Source: VAZQ01 sp035293945
GTDB taxonomy: Bacteria > Pseudomonadota > Alphaproteobacteria > Rhizobiales > Xanthobacteraceae
Reading direction: 5' to 3'
Assembly: GCA_035293945.1 (NCBI GenBank)
Contig: DATGLV010000012.1
Location: 1 to 64,000 of the forward strand
Length of the DNA: 64,000 nt
Shown: in pieces, positions 8,045-16,217 of the stretch
How the letters are laid out: the number at the start of each line of letters is the position of its first letter
Position numbering within the stretch: the stretch's first letter is position 1
Position numbers and translations under genes: made by a program
Notes under the pieces: generated by a model
Told to the model about the DNA's origin: nothing
What the model saw: only the letters and a program-made list of their open reading frames with translations
Database searches by the model: none

Positions 8045-9013
8045 TCAATCGACGCTCAAACCGAGGCTCTTCGCGGTTTGGCCGAGCCGCATATATTCGT
8101 CGCGCAGCATCTTGGCCATCTCGGCCTGGCTGCTGCTCGCCGGCTCGGTGCCCTGCTCTTCGAACTGCTTCTTGACCTCCGGCTGGCTGATCACCTTGGC
8201 CATGGTTGAATTAAGCTTGTCGATCAGCGGTTGCGGGGTGCCGTTGGGCACAAAGATCGCCCCCCAGCCGACCGCATCGTAGCCCGGATATCCAGCCTCG
8301 GCGACGGTCGGCACATCAGGAAGCATGGCGAGGCGCGCAGTGCCGCCGATTGCCAGCGCCTTGAGCTTGCCGCTCTTCACATAAGGCAGCCGGCCGCCCG
8401 TCGGCGCCACCGTCCACTGCGAATCGCCAGAGACCACGGCGTCGATTGCCGGTCCGCCGCCCTTGTAGTTGACGACCTGCGGCTCGACGCCCGCCAGCTT
8501 CACAAACATCATGCCGGCGAAGTGGCCGGCAGTGCCGGCGCCCGCGGTCGACATCCTGAGCTTCCCGGGATTGGCCTTCATCATCGCGACCAGATCCTGC
8601 AGCGTCTTGACCTGCAGGTTCGAGTTGGCGGCGATCAGCGTCGGCTGGGTCACGAAGCGCCCGACTGGAGTCAGGTCTTTCAGCGGATCGAACGTCACCT
8701 TCTGCACATGCGGCAGCAGTGCGAGATTTCCGGACGATCCGTAGATGAGCGTGTAGCCGTCAGGCGCCGACTTGATCCCCTTCTCGATGCCAGCTTCCAG
8801 GAACAAATTCTCGAACGTCACCGGCTGATTGAACGCTTTGCCGAGCCCTTCGCCAATGATCCGTCCCATCAGATCGGCCGCGGAGCCCGGCACCTCCGGC
8901 ACGATCACGTGCAGGGGTTTGGTCGGGTAGCTCTCTTGCGCCGATGCCGCGAGCGCCGATCCGGCGAGCAGCGCGGCCGCAATGGTCAAGCTGCCAATAA
9001 ACGTGCGTTTCAT
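8045..9013 (-). CDS. Bug/TctC-family tripartite tricarboxylate transporter binding protein
   Basis: About 322 residues. The signal peptide runs to about ASAQ, then comes SYPTKPLHVIVPEVPGSAAD, the usual opening of Bug proteins, with the VNYKGGGPAIDAV and LPDVPTVAEAGYPGYD motifs later. The family captures carboxylates and other small organics in the periplasm. The ATG at 9013 is preferred over one 18 bases earlier because GGAGGAG precedes it at good spacing. It is the first gene of a probable operon with the ModA-like protein and the amidohydrolase. No TctA or TctB is present. Confidence 0.9.
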   Translation of the reverse strand: MKRTFIGSLTIAAALLAGSALAASAQESYPTKPLHVIVPEVPGSAADLMGRIIGEGLGKAFNQPVTFENLFLEAGIEKGIKSAPDGYTLIYGSSGNLALLPHVQKVTFDPLKDLTPVGRFVTQPTLIAANSNLQVKTLQDLVAMMKANPGKLRMSTAGAGTAGHFAGMMFVKLAGVEPQVVNYKGGGPAIDAVVSGDSQWTVAPTGGRLPYVKSGKLKALAIGGTARLAMLPDVPTVAEAGYPGYDAVGWGAIFVPNGTPQPLIDKLNSTMAKVISQPEVKKQFEEQGTEPASSSQAEMAKMLRDEYMRLGQTAKSLGLSVD

Positions 9014-9131
9014 GTTGGCTCCTCCCTGCATACCTCTTATGGGCGTGCTGGAAGGATGCTACACGACAATCGCACCCTTCGGGAGGGGAGCGTCGCGAAG
9101 GCATCCGCTGCCATGAAGCGGCGACGAAGGC

Positions 9132-9332
9132 TCAGCGGTTGAATAGCCAAAACAACAGTGTAACCGCCGCGCTGAGGATGATGCAGGTGGTGATCGGGAA
9201 ATAGAACGACCAGCCTCGGCCGCGGAAGTGGATGTCTCCTGGAAGATGGCCGATTCCGATCCGTGCGAGCACCGGCCAGAGCAGGCCGATGACCACGAGC
9301 GCCACGCCAATGATGATGAGCCAGCGTGCCAT
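9132..9332 (-). CDS. DUF2905-family small membrane protein
   Basis: 66 residues with two transmembrane segments separated by a GHLPGDIHFRGRGWSFYFP loop, the hallmark of DUF2905. Function is unknown. The ATG at 9332 gives the standard family length; the frame is open further upstream but shows no family similarity there. It stands alone between the Bug gene and a secreted hypothetical protein. Confidence 0.8.
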   Translation of the reverse strand: MARWLIIIGVALVVIGLLWPVLARIGIGHLPGDIHFRGRGWSFYFPITTCIILSAAVTLLFWLFNR

Positions 9333-9469
9333 GTCGCTTCGTGACGCGTTGCTTCCGTCAATGATAGCGCCGGCTGGTCGAAAGGCGAGAGTCGCCAACG
9401 TCAAGACGCAGAATCGGCGATTACCTGTCGGAGCGCATTCGGAGGGCAACGCCTGTTCCGCGATAAGCG

Positions 9470-10018
9470 CTAATAGAGCGATATCCGCGAAGGCAAGCGG
9501 ATCAATCCAAGGGTATGGCCTGAAGTCGCATTGATGACGAGCAGGCTTTTAGTGGCCGCGTCGTCTCCGGAGTTGAATAGCTGCAGCGTGCAATGCGGAT
9601 GAATGGCATTCCCTTCCTTGTCAAATCCCTGCTGCGTGCCTTGAATTCGATACTCCGCCGCATTCTGCTCGCCCGATCCGGAGCTGAACAGCACGTTGAA
9701 CTTGGTTCCGTCTTGCGCCGCAACGGTTGCGCCGATGGACGAGGCTCCAGCTATGGCAGAAGCAGCAGCACTCCCGCTAAACGAGAGATACGGCGGCGAC
9801 TCCCAGCCGGCTTGCGTGCTGCTGCTGATGTTTATCTGGAGGGTCGGCGGGTCAATGGCAATTTTTCGATCCTTGAAAAAACTCGTGACCGCATTCTTGA
9901 TGAACATCTGGAGCTTGGTCACGGCATCTTGTTCGTGTCCTTGAACGCAAAGATAGCTGTGACTCACAGGCGCGCTCATCGACGTGCCGACCATCATTGC
10001 TAGCACAATCGTACGCAA
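9470..10018 (-). CDS. Secreted hypothetical protein, probable TTG start
   Basis: About 182 residues. A TTG at 10018 is the likely start: AAAGGAGAGG lies about 7 bases upstream, and translation gives a signal peptide (RTIVLAMMVGTSMSAPVS). The mature part has a Ser/Ala-rich middle and a small beta-rich end with CTLQLFNSGDDA. I recognise no domain. The longer ATG-started frame to 10237 adds residues with no signal-like or conserved character. Confidence 0.6.
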   Translation of the reverse strand: MRTIVLAMMVGTSMSAPVSHSYLCVQGHEQDAVTKLQMFIKNAVTSFFKDRKIAIDPPTLQINISSSTQAGWESPPYLSFSGSAAASAIAGASSIGATVAAQDGTKFNVLFSSGSGEQNAAEYRIQGTQQGFDKEGNAIHPHCTLQLFNSGDDAATKSLLVINATSGHTLGLIRLPSRISLY

Positions 10019-10314
10019 AGGGTGTCCTCTCCTTTGGCGAGGTTGTCCAATAAACACGGTCAGGCTTGCTGCCTCAAGCAACGAGTGCGTGAGTCGGATA
10101 GGCGACCCGTCGGTGTGATTTGGTGCCGCGCAAAATCCACGTGCGCTCCCCTCCACGATTGCTTGACAGCAGGGAGGCGGAAATAAGTGCCGACAATTGC
10201 GGCGCGCGATCTCGCCAACGTGATTGCTGACTGACAACGAAATACGCAGGGTCGACGTTTAATCGTCGAATAGGTTCGAAGCACACGCAAAGTACAAGGC
10301 GAGCGGAGGGAACT

Positions 10315-11019
10315 ATGCGTCCATTGATTGGAATCGCCGGGATGGCGGCTCTCGTTGCCGGCAGTTTCTTTACCCCGGCGCTGGCGGCGCCGATCAGCCA
10401 GCCGCTTGATCTGCGAGGCGACCTGGCCGGACTCAATCCGATCGAAAAGGCTCAATTCTATTTTGACCAATTCTATTGGGATGGAAACTATTACTGCTGG
10501 TACGATTCCGGCTGGAACGGACCAGGTTGGTATGTGTGCGACTACGGTCCCTGGGTCACCGGGTATTGGTGGGGCGGTCCGCTGGGCTGGCATCGCTGGC
10601 GTTGGCGCGGCCCGCGACTTACCGGCCCGGTTCAGGTTCGCCCGGGGCCTGGCCGGCCTGGTCCGGGGAATTTCAGGCCAGGCGCGCCCCCGCAGAATTT
10701 CCGCCAAGGCCAAAATTTCCGTCAGGGCCAAGATTTCCGGCAAGGCGAAAATTTCCAGCAAAATTTCCGCCGAGGCGGACCTAACCCGCAGGTGACCGGC
10801 CCTTCCGGCGGTAATCGTGAGTTCTCCGTCGGTAATGGAGGCGGTCCGCGCGGTCCGGCCGGCTTTGAAGGACCTGGCGGTGGTGGCGGCCCCGGACGCG
10901 GCGGCGGCGGTGGTGGCTTCGCTGGCCCTGGCGGCGGTGGAGGCGGCGGCTTCGTTGCTCGTGGCGGTGGCGGCGGTGGTGGGGGCGGAGGTGGCGGTGG
11001 TGGCACCCGCAGGCGCTGA
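10315..11019 (+). CDS. Secreted glycine-rich low-complexity protein
   Basis: About 234 residues with a Sec signal peptide ending near ALAAPIS. A short Trp/Tyr-rich region (FYWDGNYYCWYDSGWNGPGW, about residues 53-80) is followed by a Pro/Arg stretch, NFRQGQ-type tandem repeats (about residues 128-152), and then nearly pure glycine runs ending in RRR. Similar Trp/Gly-rich exported proteins are common in Bradyrhizobium-like genomes without known function. Surface or envelope location is inferred. The start is supported by GGAGGG about 6 bases upstream. Confidence 0.75.
   Translation: MRPLIGIAGMAALVAGSFFTPALAAPISQPLDLRGDLAGLNPIEKAQFYFDQFYWDGNYYCWYDSGWNGPGWYVCDYGPWVTGYWWGGPLGWHRWRWRGPRLTGPVQVRPGPGRPGPGNFRPGAPPQNFRQGQNFRQGQDFRQGENFQQNFRRGGPNPQVTGPSGGNREFSVGNGGGPRGPAGFEGPGGGGGPGRGGGGGGFAGPGGGGGGGFVARGGGGGGGGGGGGGGTRRR
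10696..10770 (+). repeat. 18-base tandem repeat inside the glycine-rich gene
   Basis: Three full units of about 18 bases beginning AATTTCC (or GATTTCC) are followed by a 12-base unit and another AATTTCCGC. They encode NFRQGQ, NFRQGQ, DFRQGE and NFQQ in series. The repeat is in frame, so unit gain or loss would change protein length without breaking the gene. Confidence 0.8.
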
Positions 11020-11059
11020 GCGGATACTCAACGAGCTTGTCGTTCAGGCTGGAGCTTTG

Positions 11060-11180
11060 CGGACGCGGCTGCCTTGGCGCGCCGCATCGATGATCGGGCT
11101 CGGCGAAAAGGCACAAGCCTGACCGGTGCACGGAAGGTGATGCGATCGCCGAAGGTGCTGCGGACTCTCAACGACAGCGG
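11060..11180 (-). pseudogene. Fragment of a paralogue of the gene at 26822-27310
   Basis: Translated leftward, this stretch gives LSLRVRSTFGDRITFRAPV, matching LSLRNPSTFGDRITFCAPA in the intact membrane protein at 26822-27310. After VRLVPF the match shifts frame and resumes as SPIIDAARQ, matching SPIIDDLIQRVDAARQ. No upstream part of the gene is recognisable beyond about 11180. It appears to be the decayed 3' end of a second copy. Confidence 0.65.
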
Positions 11181-11313
11181 CGTCCGAATCGAACCCGGAG
11201 CACCCTCCCTCGGACCAAGGCGGTGCCTTCTGGAGCGCCGATATTATCGGAAGAGGGTGATCGTTTCCCTGAGGTCGATGCTCGAGGGCATTGACGGCTG
11301 GTCGCCCTGTGCT

Positions 11314-11410
11314 GCGCCGTAGCCGGCTGTAGCCCTTGCGAGACGCCGACCCAAAGTGAGGGTTCATTGGGAGCGGAAGAAGACGATCGCTTGAGCGGCG
11401 CACGACGAAG
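11314..11410. repeat. Dispersed repeat, family R1 copy 1
   Basis: About 97 bases, roughly 90% identical by eye to 16118-16214. Shared segments include GCGCCGTAGCCGGC, GACCCAAAGTGAGGG and CATTGGGAGCGGAAGAAG. The copies are in the same orientation. The only frames through it are short and overlap one another. It lies in an intergenic region. Confidence 0.75.
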
Positions 11411-11945
11411 TTGGCGCGTTCTTGTCACAGCCTTGAAAGGCGCCAAAGGCACAGTTCGACAGATCCAAACTCCCAACACAAAGTCGGCGCTGCTCCGTTG
11501 GGGCTACATGCGGGCAATGCAGGACCTATCGGTGCTCACCGGTGAGAATGGGCGCCAGCTTATTGGATTGCGTCCGCCAAAGCGCACTACCATGCTCCGA
11601 CTCATCCGAGTATTTTCTGCTTATGCGAGGTCTGGATCTGTGAAGCTTCAGGGCAATGCGGCGGTTGCGGTAATCAAGGCATTCCAGAAGGCATTCCCAT
11701 GGTGGCAAGTAGCTGCGCCTCCTGAACGTCTGCAAAGGCTAGCAAGTCGGCGGCGACGCGAGCGGCTATGTTTTCCGGCCCGAGCGCGGTTGCTTTGCTG
11801 CATCGCATGAGTCTGTAATTGTGATGCGACTTGCCCGCACGTCGATGGATTCGTCGGTTGTTGGGAGCAAATCGGACCGTCGGAACCTCACTGTCCGATA
11901 CTCGAAGGTTGAGGCGCGGGGCCGGATGGGCGCCCGCGCCTATCA
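11411..11945. other. Non-coding stretch, possibly decayed sequence
   Basis: Open frames here are short, overlap each other on both strands, lack ribosome-binding sites and show no recognisable motif. Base composition is less GC-rich than in neighbouring genes. Together with the gene fragment and repeat just upstream, this looks like a zone of decay. I see no supportable gene. Confidence 0.5.
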
Positions 11946-12263
11946 TTACTGGTTCCGTGGCCGTGGGTCGGGATACGGTCCGGGGAACGGCCCGCGAATC
12001 TTCGGAGGCAGGTGAGCGCCCGGCCTGAGCAGTTGCGGTGATAGACCGGCCATGCCGGTGCCGGTCATCCCGCCGCCATTGTTCTTAACGTCTCCGCCGC
12101 CGCCATTATGCGCTGGCAATCCACCGTCCTTGCAGCAAAACAGATTTCCGCTTCCAGTCGTGCCGCCGTGAAGTATGACTCCTTGGGCGCCAGCATATGC
12201 GGCCGGGAGCTGCACTGCCTGGAGCAGCGCCAGCGTGGCAACAGTCAGCATGGTCTTGATCAT
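11946..12263 (-). CDS. Small secreted Gly/Pro-rich protein
   Basis: 105 residues with a clear Sec signal peptide (MIKTMLTVATLALLQAV, cleavage near AYAGAQ). The mature part is rich in Gly, Asn and Pro with a CCKDGG pair of cysteines, and ends in a PxP-rich tail. AGGAGG lies 6 bases before the ATG, which strongly supports the start. No family was recognised. Confidence 0.65.
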   Translation of the reverse strand: MIKTMLTVATLALLQAVQLPAAYAGAQGVILHGGTTGSGNLFCCKDGGLPAHNGGGGDVKNNGGGMTGTGMAGLSPQLLRPGAHLPPKIRGPFPGPYPDPRPRNQ

Positions 12264-12977
12264 AAAAACCTCCTGTTAGATTGATTGCCATTATTCTGTC
12301 GGCCCGTTTTGGCGAGAGGTTCATTGTCGCCACCTTGTGATCTCGCGGCCAACTGAGTGCTCGATCGAAGCGGGAATTCCTCTTAGGTGATGTGAAATGC
12401 GAAACCCGGAAACCCGTCGAATTCCGGCGCAGCGACGGAACAAGTTCGAGTTCGTCATCAAGACCGCAAAGTTGCGCGGCCTCGCTTGCCAGAATCGCGC
12501 ATCGCCGCCCGGGAAGTGATCGAATAACGGACTGTTTCGCCGCGTCACATGAGTCCGCTGGCCGGACCCTGCCGATCGTTGCGTCGAAGGCCGTCAGCGG
12601 CTATCGATCGAACTGAGCAGCCATGGACCCAGGTGAAGTCGCCCCGAACCGGCCCTCCGGCGCCTCGGTCGGTTGCAAACTCGGCTTTGCGAGTGGTGAG
12701 ATGACCACTCCACGCCGGTTCTCGGATCCCTGCCCGTGTTGCAAATAGTGCTTTGCACCCGCTGACGGGGTTCTACCAATTCGATATCTTCAATTCGTGA
12801 GAGGGATCGGGTTGGCGACTTCATGCCAGGTGGCGTTCGTTACTTTGCTGGGCGGCGCAGCTGGCGGCCACACTGCTGCCGCGCCGCCAGCTGCCCGCGT
12901 TGGCGCCTTTGTTCCGCACATCCCTGTCCGCTGAAAGCAGGCTACGGTTGTGGCCAACATCTTGAGGAGTCGTCGAA
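12264..12977. other. Intergenic region between divergent secreted-protein genes
   Basis: About 700 bases separate the start of the minus-strand small secreted protein from the plus-strand duplicated protein. Short frames on both strands have no ribosome-binding sites, repeated domains or familiar motifs. It should hold the two promoters; I could not assign them. Confidence 0.4.
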
Positions 12978-13898
12978 ATGCTTTGGCGAGCCGCTTTCCT
13001 GTGTGTGCTGTTGCTGCTTCCCGCCGCACCTACCCTTGCGCACGTCCAGGTCAATGCGTGCGGCAGGTACTCCATCTGGATACCCGACACTTGGAAGATC
13101 ACTGCCACGAACGAGAAGCTGACGGCGGAGAGTCGCGATGGCGAGCTTTACCTGGTGGTTTCGCCGGTCGAGGACAAATCGGCGGATCTGATCGATGACG
13201 ACGTTACCGAGTTCGTCGAGAACGAGCTTGAAAGCGTCAGTGTCACCTCGGACCGGCGGGAGAAATTCGCGGGGTTGGACGCCCGTGTCATAGAAGGAAC
13301 CGGTGTGGATGATGGCGATCGGTCATTCAAGGCGGTTGCGCTCGACCCGAGCGAGAATGAAGGGCTGATTGAGGTGCTCGTGTACGGGTCTCCCCGCGTC
13401 ATGAAGCGGCCCGCCAATAGGTCCATCGTCGATCGCATCCTGCACAGCTTCAAGCCGCCGTTGGCGGTTGCCGACGCGCTCACCAACGCCTGTGGCAAAT
13501 ACGCCGTCTGGGTACCGGAGACATGGCGGTTCACCATCGAGAACGAAAAGTTGACCGCCGACAGCCGAGACAACCGGCTGCATCTCGTCGTGACGCCTCT
13601 CAAGGACAAATCGGCAGCCCTGCTTGATGACGACGTCGCGGACTTCATCGACAACGAGTTCGACGACATGAAGATCACGGCCGATCGGCGGGAGCGCCAG
13701 GGCAGCGTCGAGGCTCGCGTTATGGAGGGAACCGGAATGGCATCCCGCTTCGACGTGCTCTTTCGAGCCATCGCGCTCAAGCCTCGCGAGAATGCCGCCA
13801 TATTAGAAATGCTGGTCTACGGCTCCCGCGGTGCGATGGGCCTCACCGAAAGCCGGGCCATCCTCGACCGCATCCTGCGCAGCTTCAAGCCGATATGA
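12978..13898 (+). CDS. Secreted protein made of two tandem homologous domains
   Basis: 306 residues with a signal peptide ending near LAHVQ. The mature protein is two copies of a domain of about 140 residues: VNACGRYSIWIPDTWKI...RVIEGTG in the first and TNACGKYAVWVPETWRF...RVMEGTG in the second, each closing with DRILHSFKP or DRILRSFKP. The spacing and order of conserved residues are the same in both. Each domain has one Cys near its start. GAGGAG is well placed before the ATG. No known family was recognised; the fold may be a small alpha/beta domain binding a periplasmic partner. Confidence 0.75.
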   Translation: MLWRAAFLCVLLLLPAAPTLAHVQVNACGRYSIWIPDTWKITATNEKLTAESRDGELYLVVSPVEDKSADLIDDDVTEFVENELESVSVTSDRREKFAGLDARVIEGTGVDDGDRSFKAVALDPSENEGLIEVLVYGSPRVMKRPANRSIVDRILHSFKPPLAVADALTNACGKYAVWVPETWRFTIENEKLTADSRDNRLHLVVTPLKDKSAALLDDDVADFIDNEFDDMKITADRRERQGSVEARVMEGTGMASRFDVLFRAIALKPRENAAILEMLVYGSRGAMGLTESRAILDRILRSFKPI

Positions 13899-13968
13899 GC
13901 GAATTTGGTGCTGCGCCTGGCAGGCAATTCCACTCAACTTCGTTCGCGTAGCATAGAGTGACAATATA

Positions 13969-16125
13969 GTGCGTGTGTTCAACATTCTCGTGGGATTGGC
14001 CGCCGGGCTCGCCGGCTTTCTCTTGTTTCTCGTCGAGCCGATGATGGGCAAGTACATCTTGCCTTGGTTCGGCGGCAGCGCCTCAACCTGGACTGTCTGT
14101 CTGCTGTTCTTCCAGAGCGCGCTGCTGGTCGGGTATTTCTACGCGCTGGCGATCAGCGAGCGTCTGCCATTGCGTGTTCAGGCCTTCCTGCAATTGGCCC
14201 TGCTCGCCACCGCGGTCCTGCTCCTGCCGATCCAGCCGGCCGATTCCTGGAAGCCGGCCGATGCCAGCGCCCCGGTCGCGCGCATTCTGGCGATCCTGAC
14301 CGTCTCGGTCGGCCTGCCGTATGCGGTCCTGGCGACGACCTCGCCCTTGTTGCAACGCTGGGTCAGCCTGATCGACCCGAGCTTTCGGGTCACACGCTAC
14401 TTCGCAATTTCCAACCTCGGATCGTTCCTCGGGCTCCTCAGCTTTCCCTTTCTGGTCGAGCCGAATGCCACCAGCGCGCAGCAGACACTCGGTTGGTCAT
14501 ACGCTTTCGGCGCTTACGCGCTATGCTTCGCCACCTGCGCCGTGCTGCTCGCGGCGCACCGCTCCTGGGTGTCTAAGGCCAAGCCTCATGAGCCGCCATG
14601 CGCGGCAGTACCCGCACCTACACCCGACCCAAACGGCAGCGCCCATAGGGCGGTCGTCCTGGGTATGGGCTCAGATGTCATCGTGTGGATCGCCTGGGCA
14701 ACCGGCGGCACGGTGCTGCTCTTGTCGTCGACCAATCTCGTGACCGAATGGATTACGGTCGTTCCCTTGTTGTGGATCGTTCCGCTGGCGCTTTATCTTT
14801 TGTCCTTCGTGCTCGTTTTCGCCTCGACAAGCTACTATCGGCGCGAGATCTACCTGCCGCTTTTCCTCATTCTCGCGTGCAGCAGCCTGTTCATCGGCCG
14901 GCAGGATTCGACGTTCGCCATGCTGGCGCAGATCACTCTCTTGTCCAGCTGCATGTTTGCGGGCTGCATGATCTGTCACGGCGAGATCGCCGCCAAGACG
15001 CCGGAAGCGCGTCGTCTCACCGGCTTCTATCTTGCCATCGCGTTCGGCGGCTTCTTGGGCGGCGCGCTCGTCACTTTCGTCGCGCCAACGATCTTTCCGG
15101 ACGTGTGGGAATTTCAGATCGCCATCTTTGCTATCGGGGGCGCGGCGCTCTTCGTGGAAATCAAGAAGAACGGCGTGCTTGCCCGGCGCGTGCCCAAACC
15201 GGTGCTCTACGGTCTTGCACTCACCTTTGCGCTCTTCATGGGCGGCTATGTAATTCGCGAGGTTTTGCGCTACGGCTCGGTCGTGTGGCAGGCGCGCAAT
15301 TTCTATGGCGTCGTGAAGGTGGTGGACAATCACGATCCCGCATTGACCGAGCGCGTCATTTCCATGATCCAGTCGGGCGTGAATCAGGGCGACGCCTGGG
15401 TCGCGCCAGAGTTGCAAAACCGTCCATCGTGCGATTTCAGCGAAGACTCGGGGGTGGGACTGGCGCTCCGATATGCCAAGGCGCGGCGCGACGGCGCATC
15501 GCGCGCACCGATCCGCACCGGCATCATCGGCTTGGGGGTGGGCATGACGCTGGGCTACGCCAAGGTCGGCGATTTTGTTCGCTTCTACGAGCTCAATCCG
15601 TCGGTGGCCGCTGCGGCAAGCGAGGTGTTTCCGTTCATCAGGAACACCAAAGCGACGGTGGACATCGTTCTGGGCGACGGCCGGCTGTCATTGGAGCGTG
15701 ACATGAAGACAGCCGGTTTCCAAAAATACGACGTTCTGGTGCTCGACGCCTTTCGCGGGGCGTCGCCACCTATGCATCTGATGACCAAGGAAGCCTTTGA
15801 TATCTACCTTTCCGCGCTCAAGCCGGACGGAGTCCTGGCGGTCGATCTCGACCTTTTCAATTTCGACCTTTCGCCGCTACTGCGCGGCTTCGCGCAGGTA
15901 TTCGATATTCCGGTCGGCTGGTTCGACACGCCGCAGATGATCGACGGATGCGAGGACGGCGTGAGCTGGACCCTCTACACGCGGGACGCAGGGTTCTGGA
16001 AGATCAAACGCGTGGCGAAGAACCGCTCCGATTGGCGCGATCACTCCACACACACCATCCTCTGGACCGACAAGACCTCCAATCTGCTGAGCGTCATGTG
16101 CTGGGCACGCTGCGGGGCGCCGTAG
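13969..16125 (+). CDS. Membrane protein fused to a spermidine synthase-like domain
   Basis: 718 residues from a GTG start. The first 450 or so hold many transmembrane helices, opening with LVGLAAGLAGFLLFLVEPMMGKYILPWFGG. The last 200 have a Rossmann methyltransferase-like fold as in spermidine synthases: GIIGLGVGMTLGYA, FYELNPSVAAAA and the acidic VLDAFRG. The fused MFS/spermidine synthase type is common in bacteria and its substrate is mostly unproven. The last few residues and the TAG stop lie inside repeat R1, which suggests that the natural C-terminus has been altered. Confidence 0.8.
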   Translation: MRVFNILVGLAAGLAGFLLFLVEPMMGKYILPWFGGSASTWTVCLLFFQSALLVGYFYALAISERLPLRVQAFLQLALLATAVLLLPIQPADSWKPADASAPVARILAILTVSVGLPYAVLATTSPLLQRWVSLIDPSFRVTRYFAISNLGSFLGLLSFPFLVEPNATSAQQTLGWSYAFGAYALCFATCAVLLAAHRSWVSKAKPHEPPCAAVPAPTPDPNGSAHRAVVLGMGSDVIVWIAWATGGTVLLLSSTNLVTEWITVVPLLWIVPLALYLLSFVLVFASTSYYRREIYLPLFLILACSSLFIGRQDSTFAMLAQITLLSSCMFAGCMICHGEIAAKTPEARRLTGFYLAIAFGGFLGGALVTFVAPTIFPDVWEFQIAIFAIGGAALFVEIKKNGVLARRVPKPVLYGLALTFALFMGGYVIREVLRYGSVVWQARNFYGVVKVVDNHDPALTERVISMIQSGVNQGDAWVAPELQNRPSCDFSEDSGVGLALRYAKARRDGASRAPIRTGIIGLGVGMTLGYAKVGDFVRFYELNPSVAAAASEVFPFIRNTKATVDIVLGDGRLSLERDMKTAGFQKYDVLVLDAFRGASPPMHLMTKEAFDIYLSALKPDGVLAVDLDLFNFDLSPLLRGFAQVFDIPVGWFDTPQMIDGCEDGVSWTLYTRDAGFWKIKRVAKNRSDWRDHSTHTILWTDKTSNLLSVMCWARCGAP

Positions 16126-16214
16126 CCGGCATGTAGCCCTTGGGAGCCCCTGACCCAAAGTGAGGGATCATTGGGAGCGGAAGAAGGCGATCGATTGAGC
16201 GGAGCACGAGGAAG
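16118..16214. repeat. Dispersed repeat, family R1 copy 2
   Basis: Second copy of the repeat at 11314-11410, with about 90% identity by eye. It fills the space between two convergent genes: its first bases include the TAG stop of the spermidine synthase-like gene (16123-16125), and the stop of the minus-strand molybdoenzyme gene begins 3 bases after its end. Confidence 0.78.
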
Positions 16215-16217
16215 CAA

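Noticed and set aside
10696..10770. Regularly spaced repeats that might suggest a CRISPR array
   Set aside because: The units are contiguous 18-base tandem repeats in frame within a protein gene, with no spacers.
10722..11006. Proline-rich minus-strand frame opposite the glycine runs
   Set aside because: Its proline runs are simply the complement of GGN codons in the glycine-rich gene, which has a signal peptide and a ribosome-binding site.
11367..11810. 147-codon plus-strand frame in the gene-poor zone
   Set aside because: It starts inside repeat R1, has no ribosome-binding site and no recognisable composition or motif.
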